Below are positions 52,477 to 62,334 of a DNA stretch of 64,000 bases, piece by piece (position 1 is the stretch's first letter; each line of letters starts with the position of its first letter). Source of the DNA: CAYMRL01 sp964398985 (GTDB lineage: Bacteria; Deinococcota; Deinococci; Deinococcales; Trueperaceae); NCBI GenBank assembly GCA_964398985.1, contig CAYNOS010000007.1:14591-78590 (forward strand), given 5' to 3'. The notes below the pieces were generated by a model. The model did no database searches. It was not told the DNA's origin and saw nothing but the letters and a program-made list of their open reading frames with translations. The position numbers and the translations under genes were made by a program.

Positions 52477-53715
52477 ATGCTCGAGATCCTGCTTCCGCTC
52501 ACTGGCACAGCCAGCGACAAGGCTTCTCTGCCTCACGCGCTCGCTCTCGCCCACGCCCTGCACGCCAGGGTGCACCTCGTCAGGGTGCTGGAGAACCGCC
52601 GCGCCAGTGACCGGCCGATCGACCCGATCGACTGGCATGTCAAGAAGCTCGAAGCCGAGGGAGTCCTCGCCGCCGCCGCCGACCGCTTGAGGGCGAGCGG
52701 CGTCGAGGTCGAGGAGGCGCTCCTGGAAGGCGACCCGACGGAGCATCTCGTGAACTACGCGCGCCGCTCGCCCGTCGACCTGTTGGTGCTGGTCAGCGGC
52801 GTCGAGCGCGGTAGCGCCGGCGTGTCGGGGGGCGAGTTGCTGTTCCGCTCGTACGTCACCAGCTTGGTGGTTAGGCCGGGCCCCGCGCATGTCGCGGAGG
52901 CCACGCCCGCCGCAGGCGAGTCCGGCGAGGCAGCCGGGGGCACGGCCGAGACGCTCGACCTCGCGGCGGCCGCCAACTACCACGCGCTCAGGGCGGCCCT
53001 CGCCCCGGTCACCGCGGCGCCCGCGGCGATCGCGCCGTGGCAGGCGGCTCCGGCGGCAGTGGCGGCCGGCGGAGGAGGGGGCGGCGGCACTGCCGAGACG
53101 TTGGGAGGCGGCGCCGTCGCAGTGGCCGCTCCGCCCGTCACCTACGCCGCCGGCGAACCGCCACTTGAAGCCTCGCCGACCTCACAGCCGACGCCCTCGG
53201 CCGAGGATTCGGGAACGCCGCTTCGCTACCGGCGCATCGTGGCGGCGCTCGACGGTTCCAAGCGCGCCGAGTGCGTGCTCTCGTGGGTGCGCGAGCTAGC
53301 TCTCGCGAACGACGCCAGCGTGACCCTCGCCCACGTGGTCGTGGAGCCCCAGCTTCCGCGCTTGACCCCCGCCAGCGAGGAGGACAGCGAGCTCGCGAGG
53401 AGGCTCGTCGAGCGCAACCGCGAGGAAGCAGGCGCCTACCTCGAAGATGCCCGGGCTCGACTCGGCATCGACGCTCGGATCGACCTGCTGCAGGGTCGCA
53501 GGGTCACCGTCGCGCTCCACGAGCTGGTCGACAGGGAGAGCGCGGACCTCGTGGTGCTCAGCGCCCACGGCTACGGAGGCGAGTCGCCATGGCCGTTCGG
53601 GGACGTCGCCACCAGCTTCATCGACCACGGCACCACGCCGCTGCTGCTGGTGCAGGACATGCTGAAGGGCGGGGGTGACCGGGCCGACTTCACGTCCGAG
53701 CGATGGGGCGGCTGA
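52477..53715 (+). CDS. Tandem universal stress protein with a long Gly/Ala/Pro linker
   Basis: A 412-residue protein with two UspA domains: residues 1-about 130 (ILLPLTGTASDKASLPHAL) and about 249-405 (RRIVAALDGSKRAECVLSWVRELA, then VVLSAHGYGGESPWPFGDVATSFI). Between them is a low-complexity linker of about 115 residues rich in Ala, Gly and Pro, holding two copies of GGTAETL (154-160 and 203-209). The second domain looks ATP-binding (G-rich SAHGYGG); the first lacks the loop. ATG at 52477 has GGAGAGGGGG upstream. It overlaps the next gene by 13 bases. Confidence 0.87.
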   Translation: MLEILLPLTGTASDKASLPHALALAHALHARVHLVRVLENRRASDRPIDPIDWHVKKLEAEGVLAAAADRLRASGVEVEEALLEGDPTEHLVNYARRSPVDLLVLVSGVERGSAGVSGGELLFRSYVTSLVVRPGPAHVAEATPAAGESGEAAGGTAETLDLAAAANYHALRAALAPVTAAPAAIAPWQAAPAAVAAGGGGGGGTAETLGGGAVAVAAPPVTYAAGEPPLEASPTSQPTPSAEDSGTPLRYRRIVAALDGSKRAECVLSWVRELALANDASVTLAHVVVEPQLPRLTPASEEDSELARRLVERNREEAGAYLEDARARLGIDARIDLLQGRRVTVALHELVDRESADLVVLSAHGYGGESPWPFGDVATSFIDHGTTPLLLVQDMLKGGGDRADFTSERWGG

Positions 53716-56700
53716 AGCTGGACGTTCCGCTGCCGGGACCGGAGGCGGAGCGTGTCGCCTCGGAGTGGGCGCGCTCGCAGCCGTTGGCGGACTTCGCTCC
53801 CGCCGGCGGCGAGGGCGACGCCGCCGCGGCCAAAGCGGCGCGCGCGGCCCTCCGCGAGAACTCGCGCGCCCTGCAACGGATTCACCGTGACCTGAGCGCC
53901 GGTTCGCGCGGCGAGGTCGCCGACGGTTACGCCACCGAGTGGTTCCTCGACAACTACTACCTGATCCGCGGCGCCATCCGGCAGGCGCTTCACGACCTGC
54001 CAGGCTCCTACTTCCGGGAGCTGCCGCGTCTGGCGGACGGCACCTCCCATGCGGGTTGGCCGCGCGTGTACGCGTTGGCCGGCCTGCTGGTCGGGAGCGG
54101 CGAGGCTCGCTTGGATCTCGAGCATGCCGAGGAGCTTATCGAGGCGTACCAGAGGTCAGCGCCGCTCACGATGGGCGAGCTGTGGGCGCTGCCGGCCCTG
54201 CTGCGGTTCGTGCTCGTCGAGCGCTTGACGCGCAGCATGGAGCGCGTCGCCGACGGCACCGCCGACGCCGCTCGCGACGGCGAGGTGGTCGCCAACTGCG
54301 TCCTCGGCCTCAGGGCGCTGAGGGACCACGACTGGCAGCGCTTCTTCGAGCGCCTCAGCCTGGTCGAGAGGACGCTCAGGGGCGAGGTCGCCGGTACCTA
54401 CGAGCTGATGGACTTCGCCACCCGCGACAGCTACCGCAAGGCGGTCGAGCGCATCGCCGCGGGCGCCAACGGCGACGAGACGACGGTGGCGCGCGCTGCG
54501 GTCGGGCTGGCGGGTTCGGCAGCGGCAGCCGCCGCAGCCGCCGGGCCCGGCTCCGACCCCGATCACACCGCCGAGCGGCGGGCGCACGTCGGCTACTACC
54601 TGGTGGCGGGCGGAATGCGCGAGCTGGAGGCAGCGGTCGGCTACCGGCCCACCTCCCGCCAGCGGGCGAAGACCTGGCTGCTCGAGCACCCCGGCGCCGC
54701 CTACCTGGGCGCGACCTCGTTGATCAGCGGGCTGCTGCTGGCGCTCGCGCTGCGCCATGTCGGGTGGGGCGGGGGTGGCGCGGGACAACAGCTCGTGGTG
54801 CTGCTAGTCGCGCTCGTGCCGGCTCTCAGCATTGCGGTCGGGCTCGTCAACCTCGCGGTCAACAGGCTCGTCAAGCCGCAGCTGTTGCCGAAGCTCGACT
54901 TCAGTGAGGGCGTGCCGACAAGCTGCCGGACGGCCGTCGTCGTGCCGGCCATGCTGACGAGCGCCGAGGCCGTCGACAGCCTGGTCGCGCAACTCGAGCG
55001 CCACTACCTCGGCAACCCGGACGGGCAACTGCTGTTCGCGCTGCTCAGCGACGTACACGACGCCGACGAGCCGGTGAAGGGCGAGGACGCAGCGCTGGTC
55101 GCGCGAGCGACCGCCGGGATCGAGGAGCTCAACCGTCGCTACGGTGGCGCCGCGAACGCGCCCTTCTACCTGCTGCACCGCCAGCGTCTGTGGAACCCCG
55201 GCGAGGGTGTGTGGATGGGCTGGGAGCGCAAGCGGGGGAAGCTGATGGAGTTCAACCGGTTGCTGAGAGGCGCCACCGACACCAGTTACACGGTGCAGGT
55301 CGGTGACCTCACCAAGCTGGCCGGCGTGCGCTTCGTGCTGACGCTGGACGCCGACACGCGTCTGCCGCCGGCGGCCGCCCACCGTCTGATCGGCACGCTC
55401 GCCCACCCTCTCAACAGGGCCGAGTTCGACGGCCACGGCCGCGTGGCGGCGGGCTACTCGCTGCTCCAGCCACGCACCGACATCCTCCCCGAGAGCGCCA
55501 ACGCGACCCGCTTCAGTCGCCTATTCGCCGGCGAGAACGGCCTCGACCTCTACACGCTCGCGGTGTCGGACGTCTACCAGGACCTGTTCGGCCGCGGCAT
55601 CTACGTCGGCAAGGGGCTCTACGACGTCGACGACTTCGGGCGCGCCATCGCCGGCAAGGTGCCGGAGAACGCGGTGCTCAGCCACGACTTGCTCGAGGGC
55701 ATCTACGGCGGCGTGGGACTCGTCACCGACGTCGTGCTGTTCGAGGACTACCCGCCCAGCTACTTGGCGCAGGTGCTGCGCATGGAGCGCTGGATCCGTG
55801 GCGACTGGCAGTTGCTGCCGTGGCTGGTAGGCGGCCGGCAGGCCGCCATCGGCGCGCTGGGCGCCTGGAAGGTGTTCGACAACCTGCGCCGCAGCCTCCT
55901 GATGCCGTCGCTGGCGGTGATGCTGGTGCTCGGCTGGACGCTGTTGCCGGGCCGACCGTTGGTGTGGACGCTGCTGGCGTTGGGCGCGTTGGTGGTGCCC
56001 TTGCTGGGCAGCGCGCTCGCGGCGCTGATCGGCGCGGCTGCGCGAAGCGACGCTGAGGACGACGGCTCGCGGGACACCCTGATACCGTGGCGGCGGCTGG
56101 GCGACGCGCTCGGGCGCTTCGTCATCGCCGTTTCGTTCACGCTGTTCGAGGCCGTGGTCGTGCTGAGGAGCGTGACGCGGACGCTCTACCGCCTCTTGGT
56201 CAGCCGCAGGGGACTCCTGCAGTGGCGCACGGCGCAGCAGACCGAGAGCGCGGTGGCCGAGCTCACGCTTGTCGGGACACTCACTCGCATGAGCGCGAGC
56301 GTGGTGTTGGCGCTTGGTGCCTCGGTGCTGGTCATCGCCGTCAACCCCGCGGCTCTGTGGGCGGCATCGCCGGTGCTGGCGCTGTGGCTGGCGGCGCCGC
56401 TGATCGCGCACGGCCTCGGTCGCCCTGCGGCCATCGCTCGCGAGGAGCTCAGTGAGGAGCAGCGTCGCAGGTTGCGCACGCTGGCGCGCCGCACCTGGCT
56501 CTACTTCGAGCAGTTCGTCGGGCCCGATGACAACTGGCTGCCTCCCGACAACGTGCAGATGGGAGCCGCCAACGTCACCGCCCACCGCACCTCGCCGACC
56601 AACGTCGGGCTGCTGCTGACCTCGACGCTGGCGGCTCACGACCTCGGCTACCTGGGGCTCGTCGACCTGTCGCTGAGGCTCAGGCAGACGCTCGAGGTGA

Positions 56701-59700
56701 TCGGTCGCCTCGAGCACTACCGCGGCCACCTGCTCAACTGGTACGACACCCGCAGCCTCGATCCCTTGGCGCCCCGCTACGTCTCGACCGTCGACAGCGG
56801 CAACCTCCTCGGCAGCCTCATCGCGGTCAGGGAAGCCTGCTTCGAGGTGCTCGAGCAGCCGGTGGAGCCGGCCAGCCGTTGGGGCGGGCTGCTCGACACG
56901 CTCGACGTGCTGACCGACACCCTGGCTCGGCCCCCGGTGTCCAGGTTGGCCCAGGGTGGGGAGGCGCCGCTCCTCGCCCACCTGGCGGCCATGCGCGAGA
57001 GCGTGCTGGCAGCGGTCGACCACCCCGAGCAGTGGCACGACCTCTACGACTACCTCGACCAGCATGCGTTGCCCGAGCTGCGCCGGACACTGCTCGAGGC
57101 GATCGACGCCGAGGCCTTCCCACCCGCTGACCTGGCCGCCGTGCGGCTGTGGGTGGAGAGGGTCGGCTACAACGTCAGGGTCACGCAGCGCGAGTTCGAC
57201 TTCCTGTTGCCATGGCATCGTGCGCTGGTCGCTGCCCGCGCCTGGCAAGGAGAGCTCGGCCCGAGCGCCGCCGCCGCGCTCGCGCAGATCGAGAGCCTAC
57301 TCGCCGAGGTGCCGACGCTTAGGGGGCACGAGCAGCGCTGCCAGCGGGTGCTCGACCTCGTCGACCGTTTCCGGCAGTCCCTGACCGCCGGGGATCCGGC
57401 CGCGGCGGCGCCGTGGGCCGAGGAGCTGGCGAAGCGCATCACCTCGACCGCGGCCGCCGCGCGCGGACTGGCGGTGTCGTTCGAGGAGATCGCGCGGTTG
57501 GCCGACGTCGAGGTGGCGGGGGCGGACTTCAGCTTCCTCTACGACCCCGAACGGCACCTGCTTCACATCGGCTACAACGTCGACGCCGAGAAGCTCGACG
57601 ACAACCACTACGACCTGTTGGCCTCCGAGGCGCGCCTTGCGAGCCTCATCGGCATCGCCAAGCGCGATCTGCCGCTCCGGCACTGGCTGCACTTGGGAAG
57701 GCCGCTGGCCGACGTCGCTGGTCGCGCGACGCTGATGTCGTGGAGCGGCACGACGTTCGAGTACCTGATGCCCAACCTGCTGATGCGGCGTTACCACGAC
57801 ACGCTGCTGGAGCAGTCGTGCCACGCGGCCGTCGCGGCGCAGGTGGCGTACGCGCGCCGCATGGAGGTCCCGTGGGGCGTCAGCGAGTCGGGGTTCGGAC
57901 GCGTCGACGCTGCCGGCACCTTCCAGTACCGCGCCTTCGGGGTCCCCGAGCTGGCGCTCGACCGCGGCCAGGAGGAGGACCTCGTCATCGCCCCGTACGC
58001 GTCGGTGATGGCTCTCGACTACCGGCCCAGCGAGGTTCTCGAGAACCTGGAACGCTTCGAGCAGCTCGGCGCCCTGGGGCCACACGGCCTCTACGAGGCG
58101 CTCGACTACACGCCGGCCCGCCGGCCGCTGGAGCGCGACTTCAAGCTGGTCAGCTCGTACATGGCTCACCACCAGGGCATGATCCTGGTGTCGTTGGCCA
58201 ACGCGCTGAGCGGCGACGCGATGGTCCGGCGTTTCCATGCCGACCCGCGCATCGCCACGGTCGAGCTGCTGCTGCAGGAGCGCGTGCCTGCCCTCGTCCC
58301 GGTCGTCGATCGCACCGAACGCGAGCTGCCGCGACCCGATCCCGTCGACCTGGCCGCGGTCGAGATGCCCTGGCAAGCGCCGGTCGACAGCCCGTCCCCT
58401 CACGTTCATCTGCTGTCGAACGGCCACTACTCGGTGCTGGTGACCGCCGCCGGGGCGGGCTACAGCGTTCACGACGACACGGCCATCACGCGCTGGCGCG
58501 ACGACCCGACCCTGGCAGACCACGGCGCGTTCTTCTACATCTGCGACCTGGCCGACGGCAGGCTGTGGTCGGCCACCCGCCAACCGCTGGGCGGAGCGGC
58601 GGCGGACGAGCACGCGGAGTTCTCGCCGCACCTCGCCACCTTCACGAGGGCCGTCGCCGGCATCTTGAGCCGCGTCGAGGTGAGTGTGGCGGACGAGAAC
58701 GCCGAACTGCGCAAGGTCACCCTGATCAACCAGGGCGACACGCCCCGCCGGCTCAAGCTCACCAGCTACGCCGAGGTCGTGCTGGGGGACGCGGCCGGCG
58801 ATCGCCGCCATCCGGCCTTCAGCAAGCTCTTCGTCGAGAGCAGCTTCGAGGAGGAGCACGGCGCGCTGCTGTTCCGAAGGCGCCCGCGATCGTCCGAGGA
58901 GAGCCCCGAGTACGCCGCCCACGCGCTGATCAGCGGCGGCAGCGCGGCGGAGACCACGCGACACGAGTTCGAGACCGACCGCAACAGCTTCATCGGACGA
59001 GGTCGCAGCGTCAGAAACCCGGTCGGGCCCCGCGGGCGGCTCAGCAACACAGTGGGTGCCACGCTCGACCCGGTCATGGCGCTCGCCGCCAGCGTGGTGC
59101 TGCCGCCCCACAGCCAGCGCAGCTTCACCTTCGTCACCGCCTACGGTGGCCGGCGCCGCGAGATCTGGGCGACGCTAGAGCGACTGAGGCGCCAAGGCGG
59201 CGTCCAGCGCGCGTTCTCGTTGGCGCGCAACCGCAGTCGCCAGGAACTCCGGCGTCACGACCTGAGCGCGCACGATGTCCAGCGCTTCGAGCTGCTGCTG
59301 TCGGCGTTGTTGTACCCGAACCCGGCCATGCGCGCACCTCCCGAGGTGTTGGCAGCGAACGTGCTCGGGCAGTCGGGGCTCTGGGGCCACGGCATCTCCG
59401 GCGACCACCCGCTGCTCCTCGCCAAGGTCGGCGAGCACGAGGACCTGCAGCTCGTCGTCGATCTCGTCAAGGCCCACGGCTTCTGGCGCCGCCGCGGGAT
59501 CAAGGTCGACGTGGTGATCCTCAACACCAAGGAGAGCGGCTACAGCCAGGCGCTCCAGGGCCGCCTGCGGTGGCTGATGAGCCGCACCGGCGGCGACGAC
59601 TGGCTGGACGCACGCGGCGGCATCTTCCTGCTGCGCGAGGACCAGGTCCCGCCGGAGAACCGCGTGCTGCTGGCCAGCGTCGCGCGCGTGATCCTCGACG

Positions 59701-62297
59701 CCCAGGACGGGCCGCTCGCCAAGCAACTGGCCAGGCTGGCGGTGCAACCGGACGAGCTGCCGCTGCATCAGCCCATCGCCGCGGCGCCCCGGGAACCGGA
59801 TGCGGTGCCCCCCGTCGCGAGGCCGAGCGGCTGGCTGTTCGACAACGGCTGGGGCGGTTTCACCCAGGACGGCAAGGAGTACCAGATCTACCTGCCTGGC
59901 GGGTCGCTGCCGCCGACACCGTGGTCGAACGTCGTCGCTAACGAGCAGGCCGGCTTCCTCGCCAGCGAGGCGGCGCTTGGCAGCAGCTGGTCGGTCAACT
60001 CGGGCGAGAACCGCCTGACGCCGTGGCACAACGACCCGGTCACCGACCAGCCCAGCGAGGCCGTCTACCTGCGCGACGAGGAGTCGGCCGCCGTGTGGTC
60101 GGCCACGCCGCTGCCGAGCAGTCTCGAGGAGCCGTTCCTGGTGCGCCACGGGGCCGGCTATACCGTCTGGCGGCACGTCAGTCACGGACTCGAGCAGGAG
60201 CTCGAGGCGTTCACGGCGGCCACCGACCCCGTCAAGCTGGTGCGCCTCGCCATCGCCAACCGCTCCGGCCGCGACCGCCGTGTCACCGTCACCTACTACG
60301 CACCGTGGGTGCTGGGCGTCGATCAGTCGACCACGCGTCTGCACCTGGTTCCCAGCTACGACGCCGAGCGCTGCGCGCTGCTGGCCGACAACCGCTACAA
60401 CGCCGAGTTCGGTCTCCGCACCGCGTTCCTCGCCAGCAACAAGGCGCCCCACGGCGTCACCAGCGACCGCCGCGAGTTCCTCGGCAGGCTCGGAGACCTC
60501 AGGCGACCAGCGGGCCTGGCCAGGATCGGCCTCTCGTCCCGGGTCCAGGCAGGCACCGATCCGTGCGCGGCGCTGCAACTCCACCTCGACCTGCCGGCCG
60601 GCGGCAGCGAGGAGGTGCTGTTCGTGCTCGGTCAAGCCGAGGGGAGAGAGGCCGCTCTCGAGCTGGCCCAGCGCTATCGCGACCTCGGGCGCCTCGACGA
60701 GCATCGACGGCAGGCGACCGAGCGCTGGGACGACCTGCTCGGCAAGCTGCAGGTCCACACGCCAGACCCCGCCCTCGACCTGCTCAGCAACCGCTGGCTC
60801 AACTACCAGACCCTCTCGGCGCGCCTGTGGGGGCGCAGCGGCTACTACCAATCGAGCGGCGCGTTCGGCTTCCGTGACCAGCTGCAAGACGTGCTCGCGC
60901 TCCTCTACACCGCCCCCGAGCTGGCGCGCGAGCAGCTGCTGAGGGCGGCAGCGCACCAGTTCGAGGAGGGCGACGTGCTGCACTGGTGGCACCCCCCGAG
61001 CGGCCGGGGCGTGCGCACCAAGATCTCCGACGACCTGCTGTGGCTGCCGTACGTCGCGGCGCGCTACATCGAGGTGACCGGCGACGAGAGCGTCCTCCAC
61101 GAGGAAGTCCCGTTCCTGAGCGGAGCTCCGCTAGGCGAGCACGAGCACGAACGCTACGACCATTACCACCAGGCAGGCAGCGCCGACCTGCTCGAGCACT
61201 GTCGCCGCGCGCTCGGGCGCGGCGCGACGGAAGGGAGCAACGGCCTGCCGCTGATCGGCGGCGGCGACTGGAACGACGGCATGAACCGCGTGGGCGCTCT
61301 CGGTCGCGGCGAGTCAGTGTGGCTGGCCTGGTTCCTGATCGTCGCCCTGCGCGGCTTCGCCGGACTGCTGCGCCGTCTCGGGCGCGAGGTCGAGGCCGCC
61401 GAGCACGACGAGCGGGCCGAGCGCTACGTGGCCGCCGCGCGCGCGAGCGCGTGGGACGGCGAGTGGTACCTACGCGCCTTCTACGACGATGGCAGCACTC
61501 TGGGCTCCCACTCGGACCTCGAGTGCCGGATCGACTCGATCGCCCAGTCGTGGTCGGTCCTGGCCCTCGGCGACCACGCTCGCGGCAGGCAGGCGCTCGA
61601 GAAGGTCGACGAGCTCTTGGTCGACGAGCAGGCCCGACTGATCCGGCTGTTCAGCCCGGCGTTCGACCGCACGCCCCGCGATCCCGGGTACATCAAGGGG
61701 TACCTCCCGGGCGTCCGCGAGAACGGCGGCCAGTACACGCACGGCGCCATCTGGACCGCATGGGCGTTCGCGAAGCTGGGCATGGGCGAGCGCGCCCACC
61801 AGCTCTACACGCTGCTCACGCCGCTCAGGCACGGCGCCACGGCGGCCGACGTGGAGCACTACCAAGTCGAGCCGTACGTGATCGCCGCCGACGTCTACGG
61901 GCGCGAGCCGCACGTCGGACGTGGCGGCTGGACCTGGTACACCGGCTCGGCAGCCTGGTTCTACCGGCTCGCGGTCGAGGCGATCCTGGGTCTCGAGAAG
62001 CGCGGCGACGTTCTCCGCTTCGAGCCGCAGCTGCCGCCCGCGTGGAGCGGCTATTCGGCGACCTGGCGGGTGGGCGGCGCCCGCTACCGGATCCGCGTCG
62101 AGGCGCGGTGCGCGGACGCCTCGCGTGCGCCGGCCCCTGGCGCGACAGGCGGCGGCCGCCAGGCCGCCATCAGCCTGCCCCGGGGCCAAGCGACCAGCGT
62201 GGTCCGGGTGAGCCTCGACGGCCGGCCGCAGCCGGACCTGGCGGTGCCGCTGATCGACGACGGAGAAGAGCACTTGGTGGTCGTCGAGATAGCGTGA
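53703..62297 (+). CDS. Giant cyclic beta-1,2-glucan synthase-like protein (GT84 + GH94)
   Basis: A 2,864-residue membrane protein, the size and domain order of NdvB/ChvB, which make cyclic beta-1,2-glucans from UDP-glucose. An N-terminal region of about 330 residues is followed by two helices (about 335-385), then the GT84 domain with D549-A-D551 (TLDADTRLP), H661-D662 (SHDLLEGIYGG) and ERWIRGDWQ (695-703). More helices lie near 735-785 and 800-910. A glycoamylase-like segment follows from about 930 to 1520. Two GH94-type supersandwich regions (near 1560-1840 and 2040-2300) lead to the (alpha/alpha)6 barrel with D2522 and D2525 in GGDWNDGMN. Exact product unproven. Confidence 0.9.
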   Translation: MGRLKLDVPLPGPEAERVASEWARSQPLADFAPAGGEGDAAAAKAARAALRENSRALQRIHRDLSAGSRGEVADGYATEWFLDNYYLIRGAIRQALHDLPGSYFRELPRLADGTSHAGWPRVYALAGLLVGSGEARLDLEHAEELIEAYQRSAPLTMGELWALPALLRFVLVERLTRSMERVADGTADAARDGEVVANCVLGLRALRDHDWQRFFERLSLVERTLRGEVAGTYELMDFATRDSYRKAVERIAAGANGDETTVARAAVGLAGSAAAAAAAAGPGSDPDHTAERRAHVGYYLVAGGMRELEAAVGYRPTSRQRAKTWLLEHPGAAYLGATSLISGLLLALALRHVGWGGGGAGQQLVVLLVALVPALSIAVGLVNLAVNRLVKPQLLPKLDFSEGVPTSCRTAVVVPAMLTSAEAVDSLVAQLERHYLGNPDGQLLFALLSDVHDADEPVKGEDAALVARATAGIEELNRRYGGAANAPFYLLHRQRLWNPGEGVWMGWERKRGKLMEFNRLLRGATDTSYTVQVGDLTKLAGVRFVLTLDADTRLPPAAAHRLIGTLAHPLNRAEFDGHGRVAAGYSLLQPRTDILPESANATRFSRLFAGENGLDLYTLAVSDVYQDLFGRGIYVGKGLYDVDDFGRAIAGKVPENAVLSHDLLEGIYGGVGLVTDVVLFEDYPPSYLAQVLRMERWIRGDWQLLPWLVGGRQAAIGALGAWKVFDNLRRSLLMPSLAVMLVLGWTLLPGRPLVWTLLALGALVVPLLGSALAALIGAAARSDAEDDGSRDTLIPWRRLGDALGRFVIAVSFTLFEAVVVLRSVTRTLYRLLVSRRGLLQWRTAQQTESAVAELTLVGTLTRMSASVVLALGASVLVIAVNPAALWAASPVLALWLAAPLIAHGLGRPAAIAREELSEEQRRRLRTLARRTWLYFEQFVGPDDNWLPPDNVQMGAANVTAHRTSPTNVGLLLTSTLAAHDLGYLGLVDLSLRLRQTLEVIGRLEHYRGHLLNWYDTRSLDPLAPRYVSTVDSGNLLGSLIAVREACFEVLEQPVEPASRWGGLLDTLDVLTDTLARPPVSRLAQGGEAPLLAHLAAMRESVLAAVDHPEQWHDLYDYLDQHALPELRRTLLEAIDAEAFPPADLAAVRLWVERVGYNVRVTQREFDFLLPWHRALVAARAWQGELGPSAAAALAQIESLLAEVPTLRGHEQRCQRVLDLVDRFRQSLTAGDPAAAAPWAEELAKRITSTAAAARGLAVSFEEIARLADVEVAGADFSFLYDPERHLLHIGYNVDAEKLDDNHYDLLASEARLASLIGIAKRDLPLRHWLHLGRPLADVAGRATLMSWSGTTFEYLMPNLLMRRYHDTLLEQSCHAAVAAQVAYARRMEVPWGVSESGFGRVDAAGTFQYRAFGVPELALDRGQEEDLVIAPYASVMALDYRPSEVLENLERFEQLGALGPHGLYEALDYTPARRPLERDFKLVSSYMAHHQGMILVSLANALSGDAMVRRFHADPRIATVELLLQERVPALVPVVDRTERELPRPDPVDLAAVEMPWQAPVDSPSPHVHLLSNGHYSVLVTAAGAGYSVHDDTAITRWRDDPTLADHGAFFYICDLADGRLWSATRQPLGGAAADEHAEFSPHLATFTRAVAGILSRVEVSVADENAELRKVTLINQGDTPRRLKLTSYAEVVLGDAAGDRRHPAFSKLFVESSFEEEHGALLFRRRPRSSEESPEYAAHALISGGSAAETTRHEFETDRNSFIGRGRSVRNPVGPRGRLSNTVGATLDPVMALAASVVLPPHSQRSFTFVTAYGGRRREIWATLERLRRQGGVQRAFSLARNRSRQELRRHDLSAHDVQRFELLLSALLYPNPAMRAPPEVLAANVLGQSGLWGHGISGDHPLLLAKVGEHEDLQLVVDLVKAHGFWRRRGIKVDVVILNTKESGYSQALQGRLRWLMSRTGGDDWLDARGGIFLLREDQVPPENRVLLASVARVILDAQDGPLAKQLARLAVQPDELPLHQPIAAAPREPDAVPPVARPSGWLFDNGWGGFTQDGKEYQIYLPGGSLPPTPWSNVVANEQAGFLASEAALGSSWSVNSGENRLTPWHNDPVTDQPSEAVYLRDEESAAVWSATPLPSSLEEPFLVRHGAGYTVWRHVSHGLEQELEAFTAATDPVKLVRLAIANRSGRDRRVTVTYYAPWVLGVDQSTTRLHLVPSYDAERCALLADNRYNAEFGLRTAFLASNKAPHGVTSDRREFLGRLGDLRRPAGLARIGLSSRVQAGTDPCAALQLHLDLPAGGSEEVLFVLGQAEGREAALELAQRYRDLGRLDEHRRQATERWDDLLGKLQVHTPDPALDLLSNRWLNYQTLSARLWGRSGYYQSSGAFGFRDQLQDVLALLYTAPELAREQLLRAAAHQFEEGDVLHWWHPPSGRGVRTKISDDLLWLPYVAARYIEVTGDESVLHEEVPFLSGAPLGEHEHERYDHYHQAGSADLLEHCRRALGRGATEGSNGLPLIGGGDWNDGMNRVGALGRGESVWLAWFLIVALRGFAGLLRRLGREVEAAEHDERAERYVAAARASAWDGEWYLRAFYDDGSTLGSHSDLECRIDSIAQSWSVLALGDHARGRQALEKVDELLVDEQARLIRLFSPAFDRTPRDPGYIKGYLPGVRENGGQYTHGAIWTAWAFAKLGMGERAHQLYTLLTPLRHGATAADVEHYQVEPYVIAADVYGREPHVGRGGWTWYTGSAAWFYRLAVEAILGLEKRGDVLRFEPQLPPAWSGYSATWRVGGARYRIRVEARCADASRAPAPGATGGGRQAAISLPRGQATSVVRVSLDGRPQPDLAVPLIDDGEEHLVVVEIA

Positions 62298-62334
62298 GCT
62301 GCGTGTGTGTACGATTCGGTCCTGTGAGGTCCGA

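Noticed and set aside
59175..61100. A 641-residue minus-strand frame inside the glucan-synthase gene, and a similar 604-residue one at 57297-59111.
   Set aside because: Both are antisense shadows of a well-supported coding frame, caused by high GC, with no recognisable protein features.
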